A stretch of 7,658 bases of DNA from Synergistaceae bacterium (GTDB lineage: Bacteria; Synergistota; Synergistia; Synergistales; Synergistaceae): contig JAUNSQ010000076.1 in assembly GCA_030539135.1 (NCBI GenBank), positions 1 through 7,658 of the forward strand, in the 5' to 3' direction. A program made the translations under genes and the position numbers. The notes beneath the pieces are model-generated. The model was not told the DNA's origin and did not search any database. It saw only the letters and a list, made by a program, of their open reading frames with translations. Below are positions 1 through 7,540 of this stretch, in pieces. Within the stretch, counting starts at the first letter, position 1; each line of letters begins with the position of its first letter.

Positions 1-339
1 CCTCACAGCGATACGCGCGTGCATAGATTTCTGTCGTGGATCGGGTCGTCGCGCGGACAGGTGATTGGCAGTTGGGAAGAACACGCGAAAGAATGTATTT
101 CTTTCATGGTCAAACGTTCTCTGTGGCCCAGTGTTGAGTCCACATGGAATGTTCCTGTCGGCGATACCCCGAACGAGACGTTGGAGAATATCGGGCGTAG
201 GTTGGGAAAACTATTGCCGGGAGGAGTTGTAGATATGGAGTCCGCCGGCAGATTATTTATGGACGCGTTCGCGACGGGAAAATTTGGCAGGATGTCTTTT
301 GAAAAACCGGATGGCCCGTCAGTTTTGGAGAGTATGTAG
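1..339 (+). CDS. rbgA: Ribosome biogenesis GTPase RbgA (YlqF), C-terminal part, 5' end outside the window
   Basis: The frame is open from the first base, so this is the last 112 residues of a longer protein, not a short gene; the GTG at 19 is internal. RbgA is a circularly permuted GTPase that helps late assembly of the 50S ribosomal subunit in the cytoplasm. The GTPase motifs lie upstream of the window. What can be seen is the C-terminal helical domain, ending in GKFGRMSFEKP (residues 93-103 of the visible part). This closely matches the B. subtilis RbgA end, EKFGRLSFEQP. The preceding 'ESAGRLFMDAFATGKFG' fits the usual 'ayxxlixdfRtgklG' pattern. The stop is followed after 2 nt by rnhB, the same neighbour as in Bacillota. 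The assignment rests on this C-terminal motif plus gene order; a related YlqF-type GTPase cannot be excluded. Confidence 0.78.
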   Translation, partial: PHSDTRVHRFLSWIGSSRGQVIGSWEEHAKECISFMVKRSLWPSVESTWNVPVGDTPNETLENIGRRLGKLLPGGVVDMESAGRLFMDAFATGKFGRMSFEKPDGPSVLESM

Positions 340-341
340 GC

Positions 342-947
342 ATGTTTTGCGACTTTGCGGACAACATCGTTGCGGGGACTGACGAAGCTGGAAGAGGCCC
401 TTTGGCCGGGCCCGTCGTCGCCGCGGCCGCTATCCTAACGTCTGAACAGCAAGCTGTGCTGCTCGAGTGCGGCCTGAAAGATTCCAAAAAGCTGTCGCAT
501 ACCGCGCGAGAGCGTATCTTTGAGAAGATATGCGTCCTTGGAATCGAATGGAGCGCTCAGGCCGCTTCTCCGGCAAGAATTGACAGGGTCAATATCCTTC
601 AAGCATCCCTATGGTGCATGAAAAGGTCTGTCGAAAAACTGCGCGTTCGTCCAGACATTGTGCTTATTGACGGCAATTGTCTGATCCCTAACCTAAAACT
701 GCCGCAGGAGAGCGTCATAAAGGGCGACGATAAGATACCAGCTATAGCCGCCGCCTCTGTCGTTGCTAAGGTATTGAGGGACAGGGTCATGACAGTATTA
801 GACAAGATATATCCAGATTATGATTTTGTCGGACACAAAGGATATCCGTCGGCAAAACACAGGGAAATATTAAAAATGCTCGGCCCTTCGCCGATACATA
901 GGCTTTCGTTTCGCGGAGTGGTCATAGAACAGGACAATGACGCTTAG
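342..947 (+). CDS. rnhB: Ribonuclease HII
   Basis: A 201-residue protein, the normal size for bacterial RNase HII. The enzyme cuts the RNA strand of RNA-DNA hybrids and starts removal of single ribonucleotides misinserted in DNA, using Mg or Mn. The four acidic catalytic residues are all visible: D14 and E15 in GTDEAGRGPLAGP, D110 in VLIDGN, and D129 in IKGDDKIPAIAAASVVAKV, matching E. coli D16, E17, D108 and D126. Other family motifs are DSKKLS (47-52), the ASVVAK segment and GHKGYPSAKH (164-173). The ATG at 342 is preceded by GGAGAG (327-332) at 9 nt spacing, inside the end of rbgA, which suggests coupled translation. The 3' end overlaps yraN by 11 nt. Nothing in the protein looks damaged or unusual. 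Confidence 0.97.
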   Translation: MFCDFADNIVAGTDEAGRGPLAGPVVAAAAILTSEQQAVLLECGLKDSKKLSHTARERIFEKICVLGIEWSAQAASPARIDRVNILQASLWCMKRSVEKLRVRPDIVLIDGNCLIPNLKLPQESVIKGDDKIPAIAAASVVAKVLRDRVMTVLDKIYPDYDFVGHKGYPSAKHREILKMLGPSPIHRLSFRGVVIEQDNDA

Positions 948-1389
948 CAGAGCGATGGAACGTTCAGTCGCCGGTAAGAAACCGCCGCTCGAAAAGATCT
1001 CCGAGCCTAATCCCGCTGTTCCCGCACATCTGAAGACGGGACAGGCTGGAGAAGACGCGGCTGCGGATCATCTCTTGAAGAACGGCTATAAGATAATAGC
1101 CAGAAACGTAAGATATAATAAAATCGGCGAGATCGATATCATAGCGCGAGTTGACGATTATGTTGTGTTTGTTGAAGTCAGGACCAGAAGCGTAGGGAAA
1201 ATAATGCCGCCGGAGATGTCGGTCGGGCCTGATAAGATGAAGAAACTTATCAGAGCCGCGAGGATTTGGGTGGAAAACAAGAACTACGGCGGATTTTGGC
1301 GCATAGACCTTGTGGCTATCACTATAAATGAAAACAATTCTCCAGCCACGATAGAGCATATAAAAGATATTACGGAGGGAATATTGTGA
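937..1389 (+). CDS. yraN: YraN family (UPF0102) predicted endonuclease-fold protein
   Basis: A 150-residue protein of the UPF0102/YraN family, which has a restriction-endonuclease-like fold; its biological role is not established. Family motifs are clear: TGQAGEDAAADHLLKNGYKIIARN (about 34-57), GEIDIIA (64-70) and FVEVRTRS (78-85). They supply E39, D67 and E80 as the likely metal-site acids. The usual 'D...ExK' lysine position is R82 here, a variant also found in some relatives. Homology starts only around residue 32, so the first 30 or so residues are a weakly conserved, Pro/Lys-rich extension. The start is uncertain: ATG 937 overlaps rnhB by 11 nt but has only AGGA at 2 nt spacing; ATG 955 is the alternative and would give 144 residues. 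An in-frame stop at 925-927 excludes anything earlier. It lies next to rnhB, as is common for this family, and its stop overlaps the comM start by 4 nt. Confidence 0.9.
   Translation: MTLSRAMERSVAGKKPPLEKISEPNPAVPAHLKTGQAGEDAAADHLLKNGYKIIARNVRYNKIGEIDIIARVDDYVVFVEVRTRSVGKIMPPEMSVGPDKMKKLIRAARIWVENKNYGGFWRIDLVAITINENNSPATIEHIKDITEGIL
1374..1389 (+). promoter_or_regulatory. Ribosome binding site and GTGA stop/start overlap for comM
   Basis: GGAGG at 1374-1378 stands 7 nt before GTG 1386-1388. The GTGA at 1386-1389 contains both the comM start (GTG) and the yraN stop (TGA). This strong site fixes the GTG as the comM start and is a typical arrangement for translational coupling. Confidence 0.85.
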
Positions 1390-2897
1390 ACACGGTTTCT
1401 GGAATAACACTTCGCGGTGTACAGGCTGTGCCGGTTGAGGTTGAAGTTGAAACGACCGGCGGACTTTTCACAATATCTGTCGTCGGGCTGCCAGATACGG
1501 CGGTCAAGGAGGCGAGAGAAAGAGTGCGCGCGGCTCTGCGGAGCGTAGGCATCAACGTCAAAGGCAGAGTCGCGATAAACCTTGCCCCGGCTGATATCCC
1601 AAAAGAGGGCGCGCTGATGGACCTCCCGATGGCGGTAGGCATAGCGTGTTCGCAGGGAGGCATAGCCGTAAAAAGGCCGTCGCTGTTTCTTGGAGAACTC
1701 GCGCTTGACGGGAGACTGAGAAAAGTCAGAGGCGCTGTGCCAGCCGCCTTTTTGGCCAAACAAAACGGTCTAGACCTCTACGTCCCGACTGAGAACGCTT
1801 ATGAGGTCGGACTAGTCAGCGGAGTCACGGCGTATAAAGTCGCCACGCTGTCAGACCTGTTCGCCCACCTTCGCGGCGAGATAGAGCTGCCAATAGTCGA
1901 CCAAACGATAATTACCGACGTTGAGCCGGAAGCGGATCCCGATCTTTCCGATATAAAGGGACAGGCGGCCGCTAAAAGAGCCCTAGAAATTGCCGCGGCA
2001 GGCCACCATAATTTGCTCTTTGTAGGTTCCCCCGGTTCAGGAAAGACGATGCTCGCCCGCGCCATGCGTGGGATACTTCCACCGCTCTCCGATAAAGAAC
2101 TGATGGAGGTCATTTTGCTCCAGAGTACGGCGGGGCTCGACGCCTCCATATTGCGTGAGCGTCCATTCCGCTCTGTACACCATACCGCCAGCACAGTCGC
2201 GCTGTGCGGCGGAGGCGCACACCTTAGGCCGGGCGAGATAAGCCTCGCGTCGCGCGGGGTGCTCTTTCTTGATGAATTTCCCGAATTTAACAGGGACGTT
2301 ATCGAAGCTCTGCGTCAGCCGCTCGAAGATGGGCAAATCACCGTCAGCAGAGCCTCGGGAAGTGTCGTTTACCCGGCCAAGGTGCTTATGATCGCGGCTT
2401 GTAATCCATGTCCGTGCGGGTTCTTGGGCGATTCTGTAGAACGCTGCACGTGTTCGCCTGGGACTCTGGACAGGTACAGACGTAGGCTGTCTGGCCCGAT
2501 TCTCGACAGGATCGATTTGCATGTCTCCGTTCCTCGGCTAATGCCTGACGAACTTGTCGCGCTCAGCGGCAAATATGGCGAGAGCAGCGCTGTCGTCCGC
2601 AAGAGGGTGAAAGAAGCGCGCCTGCGTCAAGAGAACAGATGGCGGCAATTTGGTTTTCAATCAAACTCCGAAGTCCCGGAGAAGATACTTAAAAAATATA
2701 TGCAGGTGAAGCCTGAAGTAAAAAGTTTCATGCTTCAGGCGCTTAATAAAGTTCGACTTTCTGGGCGCGGTCTGTCACGAGTGCTCAGAGTAGCGCGCAC
2801 GATAGCGGATCTTGAGAATTCAGAATGGGTCGAGACTCAGCATATTGCGGAGGCTCTGAGCTACAGAGAAGGAGAAGCCCTTTCATGGATGAAGTGA
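1386..2897 (+). CDS. comM: ComM/YifB-type Mg-chelatase-like AAA+ ATPase
   Basis: A 503-residue protein, the normal length for the YifB/ComM family. In Vibrio cholerae ComM is a hexameric helicase that drives branch migration of transforming DNA into the chromosome; the same role is inferred here. Domain order: an N-terminal Lon-S5/ChlI-like domain (about 10-165, with PADIPKEG at 68-75 and DLPMAVGI at 79-86), the AAA+ core (about 185-385), and a C-terminal Mg-chelatase-type helical domain (about 405-497). Visible catalytic elements are Walker A GSPGSGKT (214-221), Walker B GVLFLDE (291-297), sensor N340 and the arginine in LDRIDLHV (R375). Four cysteines as CPC (342-344) and CTC (354-356) form a probable zinc site typical of this family. 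There is no chelatase partner gene nearby, so a role in magnesium insertion into porphyrin is unlikely. It overlaps yraN by 4 nt and dprA by 13 nt; the direct pairing with dprA supports a role in DNA uptake and recombination. Confidence 0.95.
   Translation: MNTVSGITLRGVQAVPVEVEVETTGGLFTISVVGLPDTAVKEARERVRAALRSVGINVKGRVAINLAPADIPKEGALMDLPMAVGIACSQGGIAVKRPSLFLGELALDGRLRKVRGAVPAAFLAKQNGLDLYVPTENAYEVGLVSGVTAYKVATLSDLFAHLRGEIELPIVDQTIITDVEPEADPDLSDIKGQAAAKRALEIAAAGHHNLLFVGSPGSGKTMLARAMRGILPPLSDKELMEVILLQSTAGLDASILRERPFRSVHHTASTVALCGGGAHLRPGEISLASRGVLFLDEFPEFNRDVIEALRQPLEDGQITVSRASGSVVYPAKVLMIAACNPCPCGFLGDSVERCTCSPGTLDRYRRRLSGPILDRIDLHVSVPRLMPDELVALSGKYGESSAVVRKRVKEARLRQENRWRQFGFQSNSEVPEKILKKYMQVKPEVKSFMLQALNKVRLSGRGLSRVLRVARTIADLENSEWVETQHIAEALSYREGEALSWMK
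2869..2887 (+). promoter_or_regulatory. Ribosome binding site deciding the dprA start
   Basis: AAGGAG (2869-2874) stands 10 nt before ATG 2885, inside the last codons of comM. The same frame is open further upstream to an ATG at 2825, but that start has no comparable site and would add 20 residues that do not look like DprA. ATG 2885 is therefore preferred. Confidence 0.8.
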
Positions 2898-3970
2898 CAA
2901 AGGCCTTTTTACTTCTGGGAAGCGTCACCGCGGATATTCGTGCTTGGAGGAAGATGGCGGCCCGTTCTTTTGAGCCGCGTTCGCTGTGGGAGGGAGACTT
3001 CACCCAAATCGGAAGAGAATTGAGACTTTCCGAAAATTCGTTCGACCTGCTGAAGCGTCGAGCAAAAGCGGGTTGGGCCGAGCGCGAGGCGGAAAGGTGC
3101 GCAGCCCTGGGAGTAAAGTTGATCACCTGTGAAGACGCTTCATACCCTTCTTCATTGTTTGACCTCGACAACGCGCCGCTGGTTCTTTACTGGAAAGGCG
3201 TCGATATAGATATACAAAGTTACAGGACAGTAGGGGTAGTCGGGACACGGAAGTGTTCCTCGTACGGGAAAATCAACGCTGAAAAAATCGGGAACTGCTG
3301 CGCGAATTATAATGGTCTGCTCATAAGCGGCGGCGCGATGGGGATAGACGGAAGCGCGCACCATGGAGCGTCTGAGGCTAACGGAAAGACGATAGCTGTG
3401 TTTGGCAACGGAGTAGACGTAGTTTTTCCACAGTGCAACGCGAAACTTTTTGATAGAATAGCTGAAAACGGAGCCCTTATATCCGAATTTCCTCTAGGGG
3501 CATGCGGCGAGGCGTGGAGGTTTCCGCGAAGGAACAGGCTTGTGGCGGCTTTGTCCGAGAGGTTGGTAGTTGTCGAGGCTCCTATGAAGAGTGGAGCGAT
3601 GATAACGGCGAGGCTTGCGCTTGAACTTGGCCGTGAAGTTTGGGCCGTGCCGGGGCGCATCAACGACGAAGTATCTGACGGACCCAACCGTCTCATCTTT
3701 GACGGTGCATACCCATATATTTCCGACGACGTGTTCTGGGGGCCGCAAGTCACGGACGATATCTCGGATGGTTCGGCGGAGCGGCCTGTCCTGAGCCCGG
3801 TAGAACAATTGGTCATGGATCGTTTGGTTAGAAGCGGAGGACATACGGTTGACAACATCGCGGATGAGGTTAATATGGGCGCCGCTGAAGTGCTTAAAAT
3901 TATTACGCTCCTGTCCGCGAAGGGCCTTGTGTATTCATCCGGCCCCGGACGTTACAGCTCCAAAAATTAA
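2885..3970 (+). CDS. dprA: DNA processing protein DprA (Smf)
   Basis: A 361-residue protein. DprA binds incoming single-stranded DNA in natural transformation and loads RecA on it; it is also widespread in bacteria not known to be competent. Three regions are visible: an N-terminal SAM-like helical part (1 to about 70), the Rossmann-type DprA core (about 75-285), and a C-terminal winged-helix domain (about 303-358, LSPVEQLVMDRLV ... VLKIITLLSAKGLVY). Core motifs are VGTRKCSSYGK (119-129, where most relatives have GSR), SGGAMGIDGSAHHGA (148-162), GNGVDVVFP (174-182), FPRRNRLVAALS (213-224), VVEAPMKSGAMITA (229-242) and AVPG (254-257). The C-terminal domain is sometimes absent in this family but is present here. 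The gene overlaps comM by 13 nt and is followed by topA after 14 nt, matching the dprA-topA order of Bacillota. Regulation by a separate competence promoter is not visible; it appears to be transcribed with its neighbours. Confidence 0.96.
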   Translation: MDEVTKAFLLLGSVTADIRAWRKMAARSFEPRSLWEGDFTQIGRELRLSENSFDLLKRRAKAGWAEREAERCAALGVKLITCEDASYPSSLFDLDNAPLVLYWKGVDIDIQSYRTVGVVGTRKCSSYGKINAEKIGNCCANYNGLLISGGAMGIDGSAHHGASEANGKTIAVFGNGVDVVFPQCNAKLFDRIAENGALISEFPLGACGEAWRFPRRNRLVAALSERLVVVEAPMKSGAMITARLALELGREVWAVPGRINDEVSDGPNRLIFDGAYPYISDDVFWGPQVTDDISDGSAERPVLSPVEQLVMDRLVRSGGHTVDNIADEVNMGAAEVLKIITLLSAKGLVYSSGPGRYSSKN

Positions 3971-3972
3971 GA

Positions 3973-3987
3973 GAGGTGCTCTATATG
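3973..3987 (+). promoter_or_regulatory. Ribosome binding site deciding the topA start
   Basis: GAGGTG (3973-3978) lies 6 nt before ATG 3985, an ideal arrangement. A possible GTG start in the same frame at 3976 is part of this binding site and can be discarded. AGAG (3970-3973) and CTCT (3979-3982) could pair as a 4-bp stem with the site in its loop; this is too short to claim regulation. Confidence 0.85.
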
Positions 3988-6174
3988 GCAACTGAAAAGA
4001 AAACACCTGTGAAAAAATCCGCGGCGTCTAAGACCGCAAAAAAAACTACGGGCGTGAAATCCCCGTCATCGAAGAGCGGAAAATCAGTTAAAAAAGTCTC
4101 TTCGTCAAAGATCAATCCCGCTAAGTTCAAGCAATTTGAAAATAAGACGCTTGTCGTAGTCGAGTCTCCAGCAAAAGCAAAGACTCTCGAAAAGATACTT
4201 GGAAGCGGATACCGCGTCCTAGCAAGCGTTGGGCATGTCAAGGACCTTCCAAAGGGCCGCATTGCCATAGATATGGATAATGACTTTGAGCCGGAATATA
4301 TACAGGTGAGAGGCAAAGCCGACCTCATAAAAGAACTAAAGGGCGCGTCCGACGCGAGCGGAAAAACTCTTCTGGCTTCCGACCCCGATAGAGAGGGAGA
4401 GGCAATCGCTTGGCACTTGGCCACGATACTTAATATAGACCCGGCAAGCAAGTGCAGGATAAGAATGCACGAGATCACCAAGCATGGCGTCACCGAAGCT
4501 GTAGCGACACCCGATTCTATCGACATGGACAGGGTCAACGCGCAGCAGGCGCGCAGGGTGCTGGATAGACTTGTTGGCTATCAGCTGAGTCCGCTGCTGT
4601 GGTATAAAGTCAGAAGGGGGCTTTCAGCCGGAAGAGTCCAGTCCGTGGCTCTGCGTATCGTGTGCGAAAGGGAAGACGAGATAGAACGTTTCGTCCCCGA
4701 GGAGTATTGGCTTATTGACGCGGAAGCCTCCTCAAGTTTGAAAGATAGAAAGTATACGCTAAGGGTGGAGAGATACAAGGACAAGCCTTTGACGATACAA
4801 AACGAGAAGCAGGCGGAGGAAGTAGTGGCCAGGCTCAAAGCCGGCAAAATGCTCGTCGAAGATTTTAAGACAAAAGAAAACAAAAGAGCCCCTCTGCCCC
4901 CGTTCAAGACAAGCACGCTTCAGCAGGAGGCCTCCAGGCGCTGTGGGTTCGCGCCTAAGAGGACGATGCGTATCGCTCAGGCCCTTTATGAAGGGATAGA
5001 TATCCCGGGCAGAGGGCCGACCGGGCTGATAACTTATATGCGCACAGACAGCCTCAGGCTTGCCCCCGAAGCTATAAGCTCTTCGCGCAGCTACATCGGC
5101 GAACAATATGGGAAAAAATATGTCCCGGCGAGACCGAACGAATATATGCCGAAGGGAAAGGCCCAGGACGCTCATGAGGCGATAAGGGCCACGGATCCAT
5201 TTATTACGCCGGAGTCCATCAAGGCATATCTGTCGGCGGAGCAATATAAACTCTATGAGCTGATATGGAGCAGGTTCATCGCCAGCCAGATGTCCGACGC
5301 CATAACGTCGCGGTCGACGCTGACCTGTATAGACAACGAATATACATTACGCCAGAGCGGCATCGTCGTTACCTTTGATGGGTGGGGCAGGCTCTACCCG
5401 CTGGGAATAAAAAGCGTCGTGATCGAACCGGCAAAGGTCGGAGAGATACTTGACGTCGATAAGATATTAAAGGAGCAAAAATTTACTCAGCCGCCCGCGC
5501 GCTACACAGAGGCGGGCCTTGTTAAAGCCCTTGAAGAAAAAGGCATCGGCCGCCCGTCGACATACGCGACCATCATAGACACGCTTTCGATACGCGGCTA
5601 TGTGGAGAGGGGAGAAGAGGACAAAAAACTTATCCCGACAAAGCTAGGGCGTTTGGTGTGTACTTTCCTAGTAAAATATTTCTCTGGGCTGATAAATGTT
5701 GACTTCACCGCTATGATGGAGCAGGAACTCGACCAGATAGAGCTTGGCGAATTGACGTGGAAGAAAGTAATAGCTGGGTTCTGGAAAGACTTTAAGCCGA
5801 CGCTCGACGAGGTCTCTGCGACTGCTGAAGAAATGCACCCCGCGCCTGAGCTTATCGGTGAGAAATGTCCTGAGTGCGGAAACGAGCTGATCATCAAGAA
5901 CGGACGTTTTGGCGAGTTTATCGCATGTTCTGGCTATCCGAGCTGCAAATATACTAGAAAGATCGTCCGCACCACCGGTATTAAATGCCCGAAATGCGGC
6001 GAGGGAGAGCTTGTGCGCAGACGGGCGACCAAGGGCAAGACAAAAGGGCGCTTCTTCTACGGCTGCAGCAGATATCCAGATTGCGACTTCGTCGCGTGGA
6101 AGAAGCCTGGGACGCAGGCAAAAGACGGCGGCGCGGAAAACGAAGAGAGAGAAAACGCAGTTGAAGACATGTGA
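3985..6174 (+). CDS. topA: DNA topoisomerase I (type IA), with lysine-rich N-terminal tail
   Basis: A 729-residue type IA topoisomerase that relaxes negative supercoils by cutting and resealing one strand, limiting R-loops. The Toprim domain begins at about residue 54, with E60 in VVVESPAKAKT and D133/D135/E137 in DPDREGEAIAWHL. The catalytic tyrosine is Y351 in GLITYMRTDS. The central toroidal domains carry QSVALRIVCERE, TSTLQQEASR and GIGRPSTYATI. Two four-cysteine zinc ribbons follow: C628, C631, C648, C654 and C668, C671, C694, C700. The protein ends in an acidic tail rich in E, D and N. Unusual is an extra 52 residues before the Toprim domain, made mostly of K, S, T, A and P with 15 lysines and only two glutamates; B. 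subtilis TopA starts almost directly at the Toprim strand. The start at ATG 3985 is well supported, so the tail is genuine coding sequence. trmFO begins inside the last 14 nt. Confidence 0.98.
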   Translation: MATEKKTPVKKSAASKTAKKTTGVKSPSSKSGKSVKKVSSSKINPAKFKQFENKTLVVVESPAKAKTLEKILGSGYRVLASVGHVKDLPKGRIAIDMDNDFEPEYIQVRGKADLIKELKGASDASGKTLLASDPDREGEAIAWHLATILNIDPASKCRIRMHEITKHGVTEAVATPDSIDMDRVNAQQARRVLDRLVGYQLSPLLWYKVRRGLSAGRVQSVALRIVCEREDEIERFVPEEYWLIDAEASSSLKDRKYTLRVERYKDKPLTIQNEKQAEEVVARLKAGKMLVEDFKTKENKRAPLPPFKTSTLQQEASRRCGFAPKRTMRIAQALYEGIDIPGRGPTGLITYMRTDSLRLAPEAISSSRSYIGEQYGKKYVPARPNEYMPKGKAQDAHEAIRATDPFITPESIKAYLSAEQYKLYELIWSRFIASQMSDAITSRSTLTCIDNEYTLRQSGIVVTFDGWGRLYPLGIKSVVIEPAKVGEILDVDKILKEQKFTQPPARYTEAGLVKALEEKGIGRPSTYATIIDTLSIRGYVERGEEDKKLIPTKLGRLVCTFLVKYFSGLINVDFTAMMEQELDQIELGELTWKKVIAGFWKDFKPTLDEVSATAEEMHPAPELIGEKCPECGNELIIKNGRFGEFIACSGYPSCKYTRKIVRTTGIKCPKCGEGELVRRRATKGKTKGRFFYGCSRYPDCDFVAWKKPGTQAKDGGAENEERENAVEDM
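6142..6163 (+). promoter_or_regulatory. Purine-rich ribosome binding region and TTG start of trmFO
   Basis: GAAGAGAGAGA (6142-6152) precedes TTG 6161-6163; its last GAG is 9 nt from the start. No ATG or GTG exists in this frame between here and the conserved FAD-binding glycines, so TTG is the only reasonable start that gives a family-length protein. The weak start inside the topA end suggests coupled, reduced translation. Confidence 0.65.
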
Positions 6175-7498
6175 TCCCATCTCCGTCATCGGAGGCGGAT
6201 TATCTGGCTCTGAGGCGGCGTGGCAGCTGGCCTCTAGGGGTGTGCCTGTTCGTCTGTATGAGATGCGCCCGGACAAAATGACTCCGGCGCACACCTCGTC
6301 TATGCTTGGTGAACTTGTGTGCAGCAATTCGTTTGGTGGAGATCAAAATACAACTCCAGCCGGAATACTAAAATATGAACTGCGCCGCTTTAACAGCCTT
6401 ATCATGTCATGCGCCGACGAGTCCAAAGTCCCGGCTGGCAATGCTCTCGCCGTGGACCGCGAGCTATTTGCGAGGGCTATAAGCTCAAAGATTGAAACCA
6501 ATCCACTTATAGAAGTAATACGCGAGGAGGTAACGGATATCCCATCCGGCCCCGCTATAATAGCGACTGGCCCGCTTACGTCATCGGCCTTGGCTGAGGA
6601 TTTGAAGACGCTTACGGGCAACGAATTCCTTTCGTTTTACGACGCTGTCGCTCCAATAGTCGCGCTCGACAGTATAGATATGAGATATGCGTTTAGAGGA
6701 AACAGATATCAAACGAACAGCGACTATATAAACTGCCCAATGGACGAAGAGACGTATCACGTATTCTGGAGCGAACTCGTCGGGGCGGAGACGGCGGAAA
6801 GGCATGAATTTGAAGAGGACATGAGGCATTTTGAAGGATGCTTGCCCGTTGAAGTGATCGCGAAGCGCGGAGAGCAGACCCTCCTTTTTGGCCCAATGCG
6901 CCCCGTTGGACTTTCTTCATCGTCCGACGGGCAGTCGTATTATTCAATAGTACAGCTGCGTCAGGACAACAGCGAGGGGACTTTGTACAACATAGTCGGT
7001 TTTCAGACAAATTTGAAGTGGGGCGAACAGGAAAGAGTCTTCCGCCTGATACCGGCGTTAAGAAACGCCGAGTTTGTCCGCAAGGGCGTCATGCATAGGA
7101 ATATGTTTGTCTGCGCTCCAAAGGTCCTGGACGAATGTTTGCGTATAAAGGGAAAAGAGAAACTTTTCTTGGCAGGGCAGATATCGGGTGTTGAGGGATA
7201 TCTTGAAAGCACCGCGATGGGTTTGGCCTCAGCGTTATTTATGTACGCTTCGCTGGTGGGTTTGGATATGCCGCGCTTCCCCATTGATACGGCGATTGGA
7301 GCTCTTATAAATTATCTAAATACCGCGATGCCTGAGACGTTCCAGCCGATGAACGTCAATCTTGGGATCTTTCCTAAGCTGCCCGGCAAGAAAATATTTA
7401 AGAGGCCGTTGCGCTGCGCCGCGTACGCGGCGAGAGCCGAAGCCTCAATTGAAGATTTTATAAAGACAAATTCTGAGTTGTTTCAAACGCTGCAATAA
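6161..7498 (+). CDS. trmFO: Methylenetetrahydrofolate-tRNA-(uracil-5-)-methyltransferase TrmFO
   Basis: A 445-residue flavoprotein that makes m5U54 (ribothymidine) in the T-loop of tRNAs, taking the methylene from 5,10-methylenetetrahydrofolate and reducing it through FAD. B. subtilis TrmFO is 435 residues. The FAD-binding motif is VIGGGLSGSEAAWQLASRG (9-27), followed by YEMRP (33-37). The two functional cysteines are present: C54 in ELVCSNS and C227 in EGCLPVEV, matching C53 and C226 in B. subtilis. Other family segments are VPAGNALAVDR (90-100), IIATGPLTS (133-141), LLFGPMRPVGL, QLRQDN, YNIVGFQTNLKWGEQ, GVMHRN, AGQISGVEGY and QPMNVN. The frame stays open upstream to 5909 inside topA, but that part is not TrmFO-like, so TTG 6161 is taken as the start with a 14-nt overlap with topA. 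The topA-trmFO order is conserved in many bacteria. No strong intrinsic terminator follows. Confidence 0.96.
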   Translation: MKTCDPISVIGGGLSGSEAAWQLASRGVPVRLYEMRPDKMTPAHTSSMLGELVCSNSFGGDQNTTPAGILKYELRRFNSLIMSCADESKVPAGNALAVDRELFARAISSKIETNPLIEVIREEVTDIPSGPAIIATGPLTSSALAEDLKTLTGNEFLSFYDAVAPIVALDSIDMRYAFRGNRYQTNSDYINCPMDEETYHVFWSELVGAETAERHEFEEDMRHFEGCLPVEVIAKRGEQTLLFGPMRPVGLSSSSDGQSYYSIVQLRQDNSEGTLYNIVGFQTNLKWGEQERVFRLIPALRNAEFVRKGVMHRNMFVCAPKVLDECLRIKGKEKLFLAGQISGVEGYLESTAMGLASALFMYASLVGLDMPRFPIDTAIGALINYLNTAMPETFQPMNVNLGIFPKLPGKKIFKRPLRCAAYAARAEASIEDFIKTNSELFQTLQ

Positions 7499-7540
7499 CA
7501 ATGTCATGGGGTGATATGTTTTAAATGCGCTTTTCTTGTG

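Noticed and set aside
19..339. A separate short gene starting at GTG 19
   Set aside because: The frame is open to the first base and the sequence matches the RbgA C-terminus, so the GTG is an internal valine codon.
964..1763. Minus-strand open frames opposite yraN and the start of comM
   Set aside because: They overlap well-conserved + strand genes and look like shadows, with no ribosome binding site or domain support noted.
1386..2897. Mg-chelatase subunit (ChlI/BchI) for porphyrin metal insertion
   Set aside because: The N-terminal Lon-like domain, 503-residue length, CPC/CTC cysteines and dprA neighbour match ComM/YifB; no other chelatase or tetrapyrrole gene is nearby.
3307..3858. 183-codon minus-strand open frame opposite dprA
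   Set aside because: It mirrors conserved DprA motifs on the other strand, is rich in Ser/Thr/Pro as expected of a codon shadow, and has no recognisable domain.
5909..6160. Upstream extension of the trmFO frame inside topA (84 codons)
   Set aside because: It lies over the zinc-ribbon coding part of topA, reads as low-complexity Arg/Ala/Ser sequence and does not resemble TrmFO, whose FAD motif should begin within about 10 residues of the start.
5668..6327. 219-codon minus-strand open frame across the topA/trmFO junction
   Set aside because: Both underlying + strand genes are strongly conserved through this region; the antisense translation shows no family pattern.
7478..7540. Intrinsic terminator after trmFO
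   Set aside because: Only a 5-bp TTGTT/AACAA pairing with a long loop and scattered T-runs are present; there is no stable GC stem next to a T-run.
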